Shown: positions 1-9,430 of the stretch, in pieces
Layout of the letters: each line of letters starts with the position of its first letter
How positions within the stretch are numbered: position 1 is the stretch's first letter
Source: Acidocella sp. 20-57-95
Lineage (GTDB): Bacteria > Pseudomonadota > Alphaproteobacteria > Acetobacterales > Acetobacteraceae
Assembly (NCBI GenBank): GCA_002255575.1
Contig: NCAT01000004.1
Location: 124,001-188,000, forward strand
Direction of reading: 5' to 3'
Length of the DNA stretch: 64,000 nt
Notes under the pieces: generated by a model
The model's input: only the letters and a program-made list of their open reading frames with translations
Databases searched by the model: none
Told to the model about the DNA's origin: nothing
Program-made: the position numbers and the translations under genes

Positions 1-1
1 G

Positions 2-940
2 TCCCTCAGCTTCGCGGACAACGCCGCCCCCGCCGCGACCGCACCGCTGCTAACAACCCCGGCCACCCCAAATGGCCAGCCCTGGACCCGCGACGCTTTC
101 CAAGCCGCCATGGCAGCCTCCGGCCGGCCAGTCACCCTGACTGATGCACAATTCGCCGCCATCCAAGCCCGCAAACCCGCCGCCATGAAAGCCATCGCCG
201 ACTATCTCAAAATGCGCCTAGGCTCAGCCGACCCGCTGGTGCTGGCCGCCTTCCAGGCCCTGCCGCGCGAATATTACCACTATATCTACTCCGAGCACCG
301 CTCCACCTGCGGCGACGCCTACGACCAGCCCCCCAAACCCTGGGCGCTCGGCTACGGCTCCGCTTTGTCGGACTATCTCGGCCAGGCCTATATGACCCAG
401 GTTTGCAAACCAGGCCCCAATGATGTCTCACTCGAAATCGGCACCGGCAGCGGTTTCCAAAGCTCGCTGCTCTCGCGCATCGTCAAAGCCGCCTACTCAA
501 TCGAAATCATCGAGCCGCTTGGCAACGCCGTCCATAAAATTTTCTCACCGCTCGGCTACGACAACATCACCACCCGCGTCGGTGACGGTTACTACGGCTG
601 GCCCGAACAAAAAGACGGCTTTGACATCATCATCGTCACCTGCGCCGCCCAATACGCCCCCCCCGCCCTCTTCGCCCAGCTCAAGCCCGGCGGCCGCATG
701 ATCATCCCCATCGGACAGCCCTTCAAACAAGGCCAGGTCTTCTACGTCTATTCAAAAGACGAAAACGGCAAAATCCACTCCCGCCGCGACATGGGCTGCT
801 TCTTCATCCCCATGACCGGAACCATGATGAAAATCCCCGCCAACGAAGCCGACTTAAAAAAAACCCTCGCCCATAGGTGTTTCAACACCTGGGAGCGAGG
901 GTTTTTTCTTAAGTCCAGGGTTCTAAGGGCGAGCCCTTAG
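2..940 (+). CDS. Protein-L-isoaspartate O-methyltransferase-like protein (5' end outside window)
   Basis: The frame is open to the window edge, so the true start probably lies upstream; the first Met inside the window is at 110. A class I SAM-binding core is visible: LEIGTGSGFQ, followed by YSIEIIEPL and a Gly-rich PGGRMIIPIGQP strand. This is the pattern of the PCMT family, which methylates damaged isoaspartyl residues so they can be repaired. The Ala/Pro-rich stretch before residue 110 could be a leader or linker, which would suit an exported variant; this is inference. The last 25 or so codons run through a perfect terminator hairpin and into a dispersed repeat, so this C-terminus looks acquired rather than part of the fold. 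Confidence 0.75.
   Translation, partial: SLSFADNAAPAATAPLLTTPATPNGQPWTRDAFQAAMAASGRPVTLTDAQFAAIQARKPAAMKAIADYLKMRLGSADPLVLAAFQALPREYYHYIYSEHRSTCGDAYDQPPKPWALGYGSALSDYLGQAYMTQVCKPGPNDVSLEIGTGSGFQSSLLSRIVKAAYSIEIIEPLGNAVHKIFSPLGYDNITTRVGDGYYGWPEQKDGFDIIIVTCAAQYAPPALFAQLKPGGRMIIPIGQPFKQGQVFYVYSKDENGKIHSRRDMGCFFIPMTGTMMKIPANEADLKKTLAHRCFNTWERGFFLKSRVLRASP
856..910. terminator. Bidirectional Rho-independent terminator
   Basis: A long hairpin pairs ACCCTCGC with GCGAGGGT and, inside it, AGGTGTT with AACACCT. It is flanked by an A tract on the left and a T tract on the right, so it can terminate on both strands between the methyltransferase and the convergent rpsO. It lies within the last codons of the methyltransferase frame. 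Confidence 0.75.
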
Positions 941-970
941 CAGGGGTCCGGGGGACAACGTCCCCTGGCC
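915..970. repeat. Convergent-junction palindromic repeat, copy 1
   Basis: Two adjoining hairpins: CTAAGGGC/GCCCTTAG, then a GGGGTCC...CCCCTGGCC block. The same architecture recurs at 28365-28450 and 36240-36324, each time between converging genes. This copy lacks the first of the three hairpins found in the others. Confidence 0.7.
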
Positions 971-978
971 TTCCTCAA

Positions 979-1248
979 CTAGCGGCGCAGGTTGAGGCGC
1001 GCGATGAGGTCCTGATAGCGCTTGAGGCTCTTGCGCTTCAAATAGTCCAGCAAGGAGCGGCGCTGACCAACGAGCACCAGCAGACCACGGCGCGAATGGA
1101 AATCTTTCGCATGGGTTTTGAGGTGTTCGGTGAGGTTCACAATACGCTCAGAGAGCAGGGCAATCTGCACTTCAGGGCTGCCAGTATCGTTGGCGGCGGT
1201 GGCGTATTCGGCAATAACTTCGGTACGGCGTTCTGGTGTAATCGACAT
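979..1248 (-). CDS. rpsO: 30S ribosomal protein S15
   Basis: The 89-residue product begins MSITPERR and matches the full length of S15, a primary 16S rRNA-binding protein of the small-subunit platform. Conserved stretches include [23 protein letters not shown] and LDYLKRK. The chosen ATG has an AAGGAT ribosome-binding site six bases upstream; a start five codons earlier would read through that site. It follows truB by 11 bases on the same strand, the usual truB-rpsO order, so it was probably cotranscribed with truB. Confidence 0.96.
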   Translation of the reverse strand: MSITPERRTEVIAEYATAANDTGSPEVQIALLSERIVNLTEHLKTHAKDFHSRRGLLVLVGQRRSLLDYLKRKSLKRYQDLIARLNLRR

Positions 1249-1259
1249 CGTGATATCCT

Positions 1260-2115
1260 TCACGAAAAATGTTGAATGAGACGCTCTGATTTCAGCCAGC
1301 CCTCTGAAAGGCGGGCCAGTGCCAGAACGCGTCCTGCAGCCAGCACGCGCACCAACCCGTTATCGGGGTTAGCGGCCTCTGGAATCCGCCCCATCAGATC
1401 AACCAAACTGATTGGTTGACCATTTGAGAGAGCATGTGCCTCAACCGCCGTCAGGGCCAGTGCCGGGATGTCGTCCAGCGCGGTCTCGATCGGCAGTATA
1501 AGTTCTGCAAGAGTGGCGGGCGTATGCTCCGAATTCAGCATCATGTCCATAGGAACCGCCATTTTTGTCATAAACGGCCCCACTCTCAGCCGGCGCAGCA
1601 CCACAATATGCCCAACGGTCCCACAAGCCCGCGACAAATCCCGCGCCAGCGAGCGCATATAAACGCCCTTGCCCGATGAAACTTCAAACTCGGCGGTATC
1701 CGCGTCAGGCCGGCCAATCAATATCCACCTTTATGGCCGAAAATGACGGCGGAATTTGCATAATTTTGCCCCGGAACGCCGGTAAAGCCGCATTGATCTC
1801 GGCATCAGTGGGCCGGTAATCGTGGGTTTGCGTCACCGCGCCCTCGGCATCATCGGTATCCCGCGCTTCACCGAACCTGATGGTGAAATGGTACAATTTC
1901 GTCCCATCCATCACATAGGGCACGGTTTTGGTGGCGGCCCCCAGCGCAATGGGCAAAATACCTGTCGCCAGCGGGTCCAGCGTCCCGCCATGCCCGGCTT
2001 TCTGCGCATCCAGCGCACGTTTCACCTTATTCACCGCCTGCGTGCTGGTAATGCCTTGCGGCTTGTCGAGAATCAGCCAGCCATCAATTTTGCGGCCATG
2101 CTTTTGCCGAGCCAT
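1260..2115 (-). pseudogene. truB: tRNA pseudouridine(55) synthase TruB, disrupted by an internal deletion and frameshift
   Basis: Two reading frames together cover TruB. The first (from 2115) carries the start, the catalytic-Asp motif [12 protein letters not shown] and [10 protein letters not shown], then stops at 1705. The second resumes at about residue [10 protein letters not shown] and continues through GKGVYMRSLARDL to the normal C-terminus. Compared with the family, roughly 25-30 residues between SAIKVD and GRPDAD are absent, including the conserved Tyr/Ala-Arg segment that packs against the target uridine, and the frame shifts at the junction. The enzyme makes pseudouridine 55 in the T loop of tRNA. 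As read, no functional TruB can be made. A sequence or assembly error is possible, though a deletion of this size is unlike a simple base-call slip. Confidence 0.8.
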
Positions 2116-2153
2116 AATAAGTCCAGTTCCAAATGAGAGGCGGGTGATAGCGA

Positions 2154-2513
2154 ATGACGACCAATCCGCAAGTCCCCGCCCCGCAATGCTGGCAAGAAAC
2201 GGCAGGCGGCATCATTCTGGCAGTCAAAGCCCAGCCTGGCGCCAAACGCACCGCGATCGGGACCATCATCGAAGCTGCCGCCTCCCCTGGCTGGCCACCT
2301 GCCCGCCTGAAAATCGCTGTCGCCGCCCCACCCGAAGACGGCCGCGCCAATCAGGCGATCCTGGCGGCGCTGGCCAAGCATTTTCACATAAAACCCGCGG
2401 CGGTCACACTTGAGACCGGAAGCACCGCGCGCGACAAAAAATTCCGCCTGTTGGGCGACCCCGCCAACCTTATTTCCCACCTAAACTTAACCGCTTATCC
2501 AAACCGATCATAA
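2154..2513 (+). CDS. DUF167 (YggU-family) protein
   Basis: The 119-residue protein has the DUF167 core: [13 protein letters not shown] near the start, then [20 protein letters not shown], then [11 protein letters not shown]. These are small alpha/beta proteins of unknown function, often encoded near translation or membrane genes. It diverges from truB with a gap of about 38 bases that must hold both promoters. The N-terminal ten residues precede the domain. The family assignment is firm; no biochemical role can be stated. Confidence 0.88.
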   Translation: MTTNPQVPAPQCWQETAGGIILAVKAQPGAKRTAIGTIIEAAASPGWPPARLKIAVAAPPEDGRANQAILAALAKHFHIKPAAVTLETGSTARDKKFRLLGDPANLISHLNLTAYPNRS

Positions 2514-2566
2514 CCAGCCCTGATCGTTCGCAGCGTGACGGCGGTTAAAGCGGCGTGGGATGAGGG

Positions 2567-3450
2567 CTAGCGGCCGAGGGCCACCATCATCTCCGTCCAT
2601 TCGCGCTTGGACAGGCCACTGGTGGGTTGCTCAACCTGCTCACCGGATAACATACGTTTTAAAATATCCAGCATTTTGGCCGAGAACGTGACCGCACCTA
2701 AGCGGTAGTCGGTGAATGCGCCATAGCTTAAAGGCACCCAGGCTTTAACCGTCTCCATCATGGCTTCCGCATAGACGCGGATTTCGTATTGGGCGTGCGC
2801 GTCGGCGCGCAGGCGCAGGAAGTGGAAAAGGTTATGCAGGTCGGTTTTCCAGTACCATTGCGTATAAGTATTCAACGTCAAATTCATCCGCGCCAGTTCA
2901 CGCGCCAGCCCGTATTTGCTCTCATCGAGCATGTCTTCGTAGTTGGCGTAGGTTTGCTCGGCGTCCCGGCGCAATATGTTCAACACGTCAGCGGCGGCCT
3001 GGCCTTCCAGCACCGCACCACGGCCTTGCCGGTTATCAGCTGCTTGCACGGCCAGTTGCTCAGGTGCCGGGATGTAGAATTCCTTGTCCAGAATGGAATA
3101 GCGGGCGGAATACTCATTCACATTGGCGGTGCGGTGGCGGATCCACTGGCGCGCCACGAAAATGGGTAATTTTACATGGTATTTAATCTCGCACATCTCC
3201 GCATCAAATAGCGGATCAGCCCCTCATCCTCGGTGGTTTTGCGGGTACCACGACCATACGAGACGCGCGCGGCCTGCACCACAGCGGCGTCATCGCCCAT
3301 ATAATCGACCACCCGGATAAAGCCGTGGTCCAGCACCGGGATGGCGGTGAACAGCATGGCTTCCAGCGCAGGAACGCTCGGGCGCGAAGTGCTAGAGAGG
3401 TTGGCGCGGGCGGCGGCGATTTCAGCTTGTTGGTCGTGCGAGAGGGTCAT
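2567..3450 (-). pseudogene. thyX: FAD-dependent thymidylate synthase ThyX, disrupted by an internal deletion and frameshift
   Basis: ThyX converts dUMP to dTMP using methylenetetrahydrofolate and FAD. The N-terminal part, from the ATG at 3450, shows [26 protein letters not shown] and GLIRYLMR, then leaves frame and stops at 3172. The second frame starts at [18 protein letters not shown] and contains the ThyX signature [15 protein letters not shown]. In the family the block HRHTTPFE sits between LMR and MCEIK. Here it is missing, and aligning the codons implies about 22 lost bases. That block helps bind FAD and substrate. An internal start at 3196 could give a 209-residue fragment, but it would lack the N-terminal third. 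Whether a thyA gene exists elsewhere cannot be seen. Confidence 0.85.
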
Positions 3451-3479
3451 GATGCTATCTCTTTCATATCTCACCGTCC

Positions 3480-3890
3480 TTGCCTATATTAGCGATGCCA
3501 GCTTGCTGGCTATGGCGATAAACGGCACGTGGAATAAACGTTGTGGACCCGGGGGCAGTACCCGGCATCTCCACCAACCTTTTCTAGGCGGCCCGATTCA
3601 GACTACGCGGCTGCGCCGCTTCGTCATCGGGACGCCAAGAAATATTTGGGGATGAAACAGCCTCGACACGCGTGGTAAAGACCTGTCTTTTGCTCGGCAT
3701 TGTACCGCCGTTATCGGGCTATAACTTAAATGCGAACGATAACAACGTAGCATTCGCGGTCGCTGCCTAAACAGCAGCTAAGCGGCGCCGGCTGCGCTTG
3801 CGGTGCTCACGTGCTTTAGCACGCTCCGCTGCCGGTTCTCACCGACACCACCAGCTGACCTGTGAGAGCGAATTTGCCGTTTCCCAGCGC
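3480..3890 (+). ncRNA. ssrA: Transfer-messenger RNA, circularly permuted two-piece form
   Basis: tmRNA rescues stalled ribosomes and tags the unfinished peptide. The acceptor piece comes first and ends CCCGGCATCTCCACCA at 3576, with a T-arm-like GGGGGCAGTA loop before it. The coding piece starts GGGGATGAAACAGC at 3648; its GGGGATG pairs with CATCTCC of the acceptor end (one G-U pair). The tag frame runs from GCG at 3732 to the TAA at 3768-3770 and reads ANDNNVAFAVAA, with the usual hydrophobic AA end. The 71 bases between the pieces would be cut out. The outer ends (about 3480 and 3890) are estimates. Permuted ssrA is the known alphaproteobacterial form. Confidence 0.9.
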
Positions 3891-3978
3891 TTGGGTGGGG
3901 TGTCGCAAATGTGTTTTGGGGATGATCGGCGTTTTGGCTAGGCTGATGAAGCTGAAACAAAAATCAAAGGAAACGCTG

Positions 3979-4281
3979 ATGTCTGATGCTGTGCATGTAT
4001 TTGCCCATGTGGTTGCGGCCCCTGGGAAAGAGGATGAGTTGCGGGCGGTGTTGAAGGAACTGGTGAAAGAGACCCATAAAGAGCCCGGCGTGAAAATGTA
4101 TGTTCTGCACGAGGAGCCCAAGAAGCCCGGGAGCTTTCATGTATTTGAGATTTATGAAAATCAGGCAGCAGCAGATTCGCATATGAAATCTCCGCATCTG
4201 GCAGCGGCTTTTGCCAAGGCCGGGGCGCTTTTAGGGGCGGCGCCAAGTATTATTGAAACCAAAGCCATCGCTGGGCATTAG
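3979..4281 (+). CDS. Antibiotic biosynthesis monooxygenase (ABM) domain protein
   Basis: A 100-residue single-domain protein beginning MSDAVHVFAHVVAAPGKEDEL, with EPGVKMYVLHEEPKKPG and the helix-strand run FHVFEIYENQAAADSHMKSPHL. This is the dimeric ferredoxin-like ABM fold found in quinol monooxygenases and YgiN-type proteins. The start was placed at the ATG preceded by AAAGGAAA; upstream in-frame codons belong to the 3' flank of ssrA. The substrate is unknown. It stands alone between ssrA and the convergent ispDF. Confidence 0.82.
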   Translation: MSDAVHVFAHVVAAPGKEDELRAVLKELVKETHKEPGVKMYVLHEEPKKPGSFHVFEIYENQAAADSHMKSPHLAAAFAKAGALLGAAPSIIETKAIAGH

Positions 4282-4294
4282 GCCTGCACTTTGC

Positions 4295-4322
4295 AAAAAA
4301 AAGGCGGCACCGAAGTGCCGCC
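4295..4322 (-). terminator. Rho-independent terminator of ispDF
   Basis: GGCGGCAC/GTGCCGCC with a four-base loop, followed on the minus strand by eight U. It lies 124 bases past the ispDF stop and just after the convergent ABM gene. Confidence 0.75.
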
Positions 4323-4445
4323 AAGTTTAGGGAGGAAACGTCCAAGAAAGCAGCAGAGTAAACTCATGCTGCAGTGCACTGTATATGACTTCGGCGCAGC
4401 GCGAAGCAAGCATAATTGCGCAGCGCAGCAATGCTCCAAGCGATG

Positions 4446-5579
4446 TTAGGCTGGAATCATAACTATCACTGATGCTTGGGCGGCAATGCCTTCGCCTCGG
4501 CCTGTAAACCCAAGCCGCTCAGAAGTAGTTGCTTTAACTGAGATTTGTTCAACTGTGACGCCGAGAAGTTCGCTTAAGCGCGTGCGCATGGCGGTGGCAT
4601 GCGGCGTTATTTTCGGCTGTTCGCAGATAATCGTAATGTCTGCATTGCACAAAACACCACCCCTGGCGGCGATGCGTTCGGCGGCGTGGCGCAAAAAGCG
4701 CGCGCTATCCATGTCCTTCCAGGTGGCTTCGGAGGGCGGGAAGTGGCGGCCAATATCGCCTTCAGCCAGCGCACCATAAATAGCATCACACAGCGCGTGA
4801 ATGCCAACATCAGCGTCTGAATGTCCAGCCAGGCCTTTTTCGAACGGAATGGTCACGCCGCAAATAATCATCGGGCGGCCGCTTTCCATGGCATGCACGT
4901 CAAAACCAGAGCCGATACGCGGAATAAGCTGGCCGCCTAAAATATGTTGCACGCGTGAAAAATCCTCTGCGTAAGTGATTTTGATGTTTTGTTCGGCACC
5001 CGCCACCAACGCCACCGGCAAATCAGCGGCCTCCAACAAGGCGGCGTCGTCGGTTGCCACCATGCCTTTGGCCTCACCGTGCAGGCGCGCCAGGGTGGCA
5101 AAGCGGAAGGCTTGCGGGGTTTGGGCGCGGAAGAGCCCTCCGCGCGGCACGGTTTCTACAATCGCGCCTTCATGGCCGCGCTTGAGTGTGTCGGTCACGG
5201 GCACAGCAGGGATGGCCCCCTCATAGGTTTGCAGAGCTGCCAGCAGGGCCTCGATGGTCCCGGGCGGGATAATCGGGCGGGCAGCGTCATGCACCAGCAC
5301 AATATCGGGCGCGTACGGCGCCAGCGCTTGCAGGCCGTTGCGGACCGAATCCTGCCGCTCTGCGCCCCCGGGGACGATTGGCCGGTAGTCTAGACCCTCC
5401 AAAGCCGGCCCGATGATGGCAGCGTCGCCGACCGGCTGCAGGAGATCGACATGGGCAAGCAGAGCCTCGGCGGCGTGTCGCATAACCGGTTTGCCGGCCA
5501 GAAGCAGAACCTGCTTTGGCACCGCACCGCCAAAGCGTGAGCCGGTGCCGCCGGCGACCAGGATGGCTGAGATTTTCAT
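4446..5579 (-). CDS. ispDF: Bifunctional MEP-cytidylyltransferase / MECDP synthase
   Basis: A 377-residue fusion of two non-mevalonate isoprenoid enzymes. The N-terminal IspD half has the nucleotide-binding start SAILVAGGTGSRFGG, PKQVLLLAGKP and VHDAARP, and would convert MEP plus CTP to CDP-ME. The C-terminal IspF half begins near residue 217 with RIGSGFDVHAM, has GHSDADVGIHALCDAIYGA and DIGRHFPPS, and ends KATTSERLGFTGRGEGI; it would cyclise the later phosphorylated intermediate. The fusion is common in alphaproteobacteria. It diverges from dusB across 82 bases, as in many relatives, so both promoters lie there. Confidence 0.95.
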   Translation of the reverse strand: MKISAILVAGGTGSRFGGAVPKQVLLLAGKPVMRHAAEALLAHVDLLQPVGDAAIIGPALEGLDYRPIVPGGAERQDSVRNGLQALAPYAPDIVLVHDAARPIIPPGTIEALLAALQTYEGAIPAVPVTDTLKRGHEGAIVETVPRGGLFRAQTPQAFRFATLARLHGEAKGMVATDDAALLEAADLPVALVAGAEQNIKITYAEDFSRVQHILGGQLIPRIGSGFDVHAMESGRPMIICGVTIPFEKGLAGHSDADVGIHALCDAIYGALAEGDIGRHFPPSEATWKDMDSARFLRHAAERIAARGGVLCNADITIICEQPKITPHATAMRTRLSELLGVTVEQISVKATTSERLGFTGRGEGIAAQASVIVMIPA

Positions 5580-5661
5580 GAGGCGCAGATGTGACGAGCA
5601 GCGGCTTTCCCGTCAACAGGTGATTGCGTACTGCCCTGCAGGCAGGTAGTTTGCACAAATC

Positions 5662-6723
5662 ATGAGCAATATATTTACCCCTCTCATTAAACCTATCATC
5701 ATTGGCAGCGGCCCGAAGGCAGTTGCGCTCGAAAAGCCGGTTATTTTGGCACCTTTGTCCGGCGTGACGGATTTGCCGTTCCGGGCGCTGGCCAAGGATA
5801 TGGGCGCGCCGTTGGTGGTCTCCGAGATGATCGCGAGCTGGGCAATGGTGCGGGAGAACCGCAACACCATGCGCATGGCCGAAGTGGTGGCGGGCGGTGG
5901 CCCGTCCTCGGTGCAGTTGGCAGGCTGCGAGCCCGAAGCGATGGCGGAGGCGGCGCGGATTGCCGTGAATAATGGCGCAGATTTAATCGATATCAATTTT
6001 GGCTGCCCGGTGAAAAAAGTCGCCATCGGCCAGACGGCCGGCTCCGCCTTGATGCGCGATGAGATTTTGGCTGAAAAGATTTTGGCCGCCACCGTGCGGG
6101 CAGTGGATGTGCCGGTGACGCTGAAAATGCGCATGGGCTGGGATTTGCAAAGCCTGAACGCGCCGCGTTTAGCGAAAATTGCAGAAGAAGCCGGCATTGC
6201 GATGGTGACGGTGCATGGCCGGACCCGTCAGCAATTTTATGAAGGTGTCGCTGATTGGGATTTTGTGGCGCAGGTGAAGGAGGCGGTGAAAATCCCCATC
6301 ATCGTCAATGGCGATATCACCAGCATCGAGAAGGCCGTGGCAGCCTTGGCGCGCAGTAAGGCCGACGGGGTGATGATCGGGCGCGGCTCCTACGGGCGGC
6401 CATGGTTTTTAGCACAGGTGGCAGCGTATCTGACCACTGGTGAGATTGTGCCCGACCCAGATCTGGCAGCCCAGAAAGAGATTATGCTGCGCCATTATGC
6501 TTCAATCCGCGCGCATTTTGGTGAAAATGCCGGGATGCGGTTGGCGCGTAAACATCTGGCCTGGTACTCGCACGGGCTGCACGGCTCAGCGGCTTTCAGG
6601 GCGCAGATGAACCGGCTGGACAGCTCGCAAGACGTGATTGCCTTGATTGACGCGTTTTACGATCCGCTGATCGCGTCGGGCTTCGTACGCCAATCTGACG
6701 TGCAGATGGCGTTGGCAGCATGA
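5662..6723 (+). CDS. dusB: tRNA-dihydrouridine synthase DusB (NifR3)
   Basis: A 353-residue FMN flavoenzyme that reduces uridines in tRNA. Visible motifs are [13 protein letters not shown] near the start, [15 protein letters not shown], the [11 protein letters not shown] loop with the catalytic Cys, [19 protein letters not shown] and [11 protein letters not shown] for FMN phosphate binding. The stop overlaps the ntrB start by four bases (ATGA). The nifR3-ntrB-ntrC order is classic for alphaproteobacteria and implies cotranscription, although the enzyme has no known part in nitrogen signalling. Confidence 0.95.
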   Translation: MSNIFTPLIKPIIIGSGPKAVALEKPVILAPLSGVTDLPFRALAKDMGAPLVVSEMIASWAMVRENRNTMRMAEVVAGGGPSSVQLAGCEPEAMAEAARIAVNNGADLIDINFGCPVKKVAIGQTAGSALMRDEILAEKILAATVRAVDVPVTLKMRMGWDLQSLNAPRLAKIAEEAGIAMVTVHGRTRQQFYEGVADWDFVAQVKEAVKIPIIVNGDITSIEKAVAALARSKADGVMIGRGSYGRPWFLAQVAAYLTTGEIVPDPDLAAQKEIMLRHYASIRAHFGENAGMRLARKHLAWYSHGLHGSAAFRAQMNRLDSSQDVIALIDAFYDPLIASGFVRQSDVQMALAA

Positions 6724-7871
6724 GCGGCCTTAGGCGAGCGTTCGGCATGGTGCGGCGGTCATCGCCGCCAGCCAATGTGGTGAAGCTGGATTATGGGCAG
6801 ATATTGGGGGCACTGCCAATTGCGGTGGTGGTCCTGAATGAAAATGACGCGTTCCGCTTCGTGAATTACGCCGCCGAGGAGTTTTTTGGCTCTTCAAGCG
6901 CATTACTGATGGATCAAGCGCTGAGCGATTTGCTGCCCGCGGATCATCCAATTTTTCTGGTGCTGGAACGCGCCAGGCGCGATGGGCTGACAGTGGCTGA
7001 GCATGATATGGTCCTGGAAGGGCCGCGCCTGTCGCGCCGTGGCACCTCAATTCAGGCGGCACCTCTGGCTGATGTTGCTGGCCAAGTTGTGTTGACCCTG
7101 CAGGATAGTTCGGCGGCACGCGCGCTGGACCAGCAAATGTCAGCCCGCAACGCGGCGCGCAGCATCACCGGTATGGCGGCAATTTTAGCCCATGAGGTGA
7201 AAAACCCGCTCTCGGGCATTCGTGGTGCGGCGCAGTTGCTAGAAACCAGCGCGCCACCGGCGGACCGGGAATTGGCCGTGCTGATCCGCGATGAGGCCGA
7301 CCGCATCCGCGCGATGGTGGAACGGATGGAAACGTTCGGTGAGAAAAAATTGCAGCGTGACGCTGTGAATATCCACCGTGTGCTGGAGCATGTGCGCAAA
7401 CTGGCGGGCTCCGGCTTTGCAGCGCGTATCAAATTTATCGAGAGTTACGACCCTTCCCTGCCGCATGTGCATGGTAACCGTGACCAGTTAATCCAGGTGC
7501 TGCTAAACTTGGTGAAAAATGCCGCGGAATCGATCGCCGGGATGGACCGACCTGACGGTGAAATTCATCTCTCCACCGGCTTTCAACATGGTGTACGGCT
7601 CTCTGCAGCCTCCAAACGCGGGCGCGCGAATTTGCCGTTATTCGTTTCCGTGCGCGATAACGGGCCGGGGATTCCCGATGATATTCGCAGGCATTTGTTC
7701 GAACCCTTTATCAGCACCAAGGCAACGGGCAGCGGGCTAGGGCTGGCATTGGTTGCCAAAATCGTTGCCGACCATGGCGGGTTGATCGATGTGGATAGCA
7801 GGCCGGGCCGAACCGAATTCAGAATTAATCTGCCGGTATTTGAAGAACCTTCTGAGAGTGAACATTCATGA
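6720..7871 (+). CDS. ntrB: Nitrogen regulation sensor histidine kinase NtrB
   Basis: A soluble 383-residue kinase with no membrane segment. A PAS-type region (about residues 25-135) is followed by the H box [20 protein letters not shown] with the phosphoryl-accepting His at 158, then N box [12 protein letters not shown]1 [11 protein letters not shown] and G2 [12 protein letters not shown]. NtrB responds to PII signalling and phosphorylates NtrC when nitrogen is short. It overlaps its neighbours by four bases on each side, so NtrB and NtrC should be made in step. Confidence 0.94.
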   Translation: MSGLRRAFGMVRRSSPPANVVKLDYGQILGALPIAVVVLNENDAFRFVNYAAEEFFGSSSALLMDQALSDLLPADHPIFLVLERARRDGLTVAEHDMVLEGPRLSRRGTSIQAAPLADVAGQVVLTLQDSSAARALDQQMSARNAARSITGMAAILAHEVKNPLSGIRGAAQLLETSAPPADRELAVLIRDEADRIRAMVERMETFGEKKLQRDAVNIHRVLEHVRKLAGSGFAARIKFIESYDPSLPHVHGNRDQLIQVLLNLVKNAAESIAGMDRPDGEIHLSTGFQHGVRLSAASKRGRANLPLFVSVRDNGPGIPDDIRRHLFEPFISTKATGSGLGLALVAKIVADHGGLIDVDSRPGRTEFRINLPVFEEPSESEHS

Positions 7872-9325
7872 CCACCTTGCCGACGATTTTAATCGCTGAT
7901 GATGATCGCTCAATCCGCACCGTATTAACGCAAGCGTTGGGTCGTTCAGGGTATCAGGTCCGGGCGACATCTTCTGCCGCCACCTTGTGGCGCTGGGTCG
8001 AGGATGGTGAAGGTGATCTGGTGATTACCGATGTGATTATGCCGGATGAAAACGGGCTGGATTTGGTGCCACGCATTCGGCGCATCCGCCCCGAGATGCC
8101 GGTGATTGTCATGAGCGCGCAATCCACCCTCACCACCGCTGTGCAGGCAACCCAGCGCGGGGCGTTTGATTATCTGCCAAAACCCTTTGACCTCGCTGAT
8201 TTACTCTCCGTGGTGGACCGGGCGATTAAACAGCCGTTGCAAAACGCGGTGGCCGCTGAGGCGCCAAAGAATACTGACGAGGCATTGCCGTTGATTGGCC
8301 GCAGCCCGGCGATGCAGGAAATTTACCGCGTCATCGCCAGGCTGACCACCACCGATCTGACCGTGATGGTGAATGGCGAATCTGGCGCCGGTAAGGAATT
8401 AGTGGCGCGTGCGCTACATGATTATGGCCGCCGTCGGGCTGGCCCGTTCGTCGCCATCAACATGGCGGCGATTCCGCGTGAGCTGATTGAGAGTGAATTA
8501 TTCGGCCATGAGCGTGGCGCCTTTACAGGTGCCACCAACCGGCATGTGGGGCGGTTTGAGCAGGCCAATGGCGGCACATTATTCCTCGATGAAATCGGCG
8601 ATATGCCACCCGAAGCACAAACGCGGCTGCTGCGGGTGTTGCAAGAAGGCGAGTTCACAACGGTGGGTGGGCGCCAGCCGATCCGCGCCAACGCACGAAT
8701 TGTGGCAGCGACCCATCGCGATTTACGGGCACTCATCCGGAGCGGCCAGTTCCGTGAGGATTTATTCTACCGCCTCAACGTCGTGCCAATCCGGCTGCCA
8801 CCCTTGCGGGAGCGCGCGGATGATATTCCGGTGCTGGCGCAACATTTCTTGAACAAGGCAGCATCTGAAGGGTTGCCGACCAAGACCATCGACCCCGGCG
8901 CGATGGCGATGCTCTCGGCCTATCGCTGGCCGGGCAATGTGCGTGAATTGGAAAATCTGATTCGCAGGTTGGCGGCTTTGGTGCCGCAAGCAGTCATTAC
9001 CGAAGCCATTTTAGCGCCGGAATTGGCCGATTACGTGGCGGTGGAAGAAGTTGCTTCACCAATGCGCGGTGATGAGGCGGATACGATGGCCGCGGTGGTC
9101 GAACGGCACGTGAACCGGCTGCTCGCCACACTGCGGGAAACCGGCGAGGAAGGCGTACTGTATGAACGCGCCTTGGCGGAATTGGAGCGGCCTTTGATCC
9201 GCATGACTTTGGCCGAGACGCGCGGCAACCAAATCCGCGCAGCGGCTTTGCTCGGGCTAAACCGCAACACGTTGCGCAAGAAAATCCGCGAACATGGCAT
9301 CGGCGTGCAACGCCGCGTTGGGTAG
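7868..9325 (+). CDS. ntrC: Nitrogen regulation response regulator NtrC
   Basis: A 485-residue sigma-54 activator. The receiver domain has ADDD near residue 11 and the phospho-acceptor Asp55 in [11 protein letters not shown]. The AAA+ domain has Walker A GESGAGKE, the sigma-54 contact loop GAFTGA, Walker [13 protein letters not shown] and [16 protein letters not shown] Fis-type helix-turn-helix closes the protein ([21 protein letters not shown]). All parts needed for activation are intact. Its partner kinase NtrB is immediately upstream with overlapping start and stop. Confidence 0.95.
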   Translation: MTTLPTILIADDDRSIRTVLTQALGRSGYQVRATSSAATLWRWVEDGEGDLVITDVIMPDENGLDLVPRIRRIRPEMPVIVMSAQSTLTTAVQATQRGAFDYLPKPFDLADLLSVVDRAIKQPLQNAVAAEAPKNTDEALPLIGRSPAMQEIYRVIARLTTTDLTVMVNGESGAGKELVARALHDYGRRRAGPFVAINMAAIPRELIESELFGHERGAFTGATNRHVGRFEQANGGTLFLDEIGDMPPEAQTRLLRVLQEGEFTTVGGRQPIRANARIVAATHRDLRALIRSGQFREDLFYRLNVVPIRLPPLRERADDIPVLAQHFLNKAASEGLPTKTIDPGAMAMLSAYRWPGNVRELENLIRRLAALVPQAVITEAILAPELADYVAVEEVASPMRGDEADTMAAVVERHVNRLLATLRETGEEGVLYERALAELERPLIRMTLAETRGNQIRAAALLGLNRNTLRKKIREHGIGVQRRVG

Positions 9326-9430
9326 GTGATATTTGTTCGGCTACCAGGCGGTTTTGTGGATTTGGCATTCGTTGCTGTGGCTGTTCTGGACGGTGGCACA
9401 ATTCCAGCATTTGCTGTGATGGGTTAGAAA

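Noticed and set aside
9394-9408. Possible sigma-54 promoter before ntrY (TGGCAC and a GC 10 bases after GG)
   Set aside because: The -24 box fits but the -12 box reads CAGC instead of TTGC, so the match is too weak to call.
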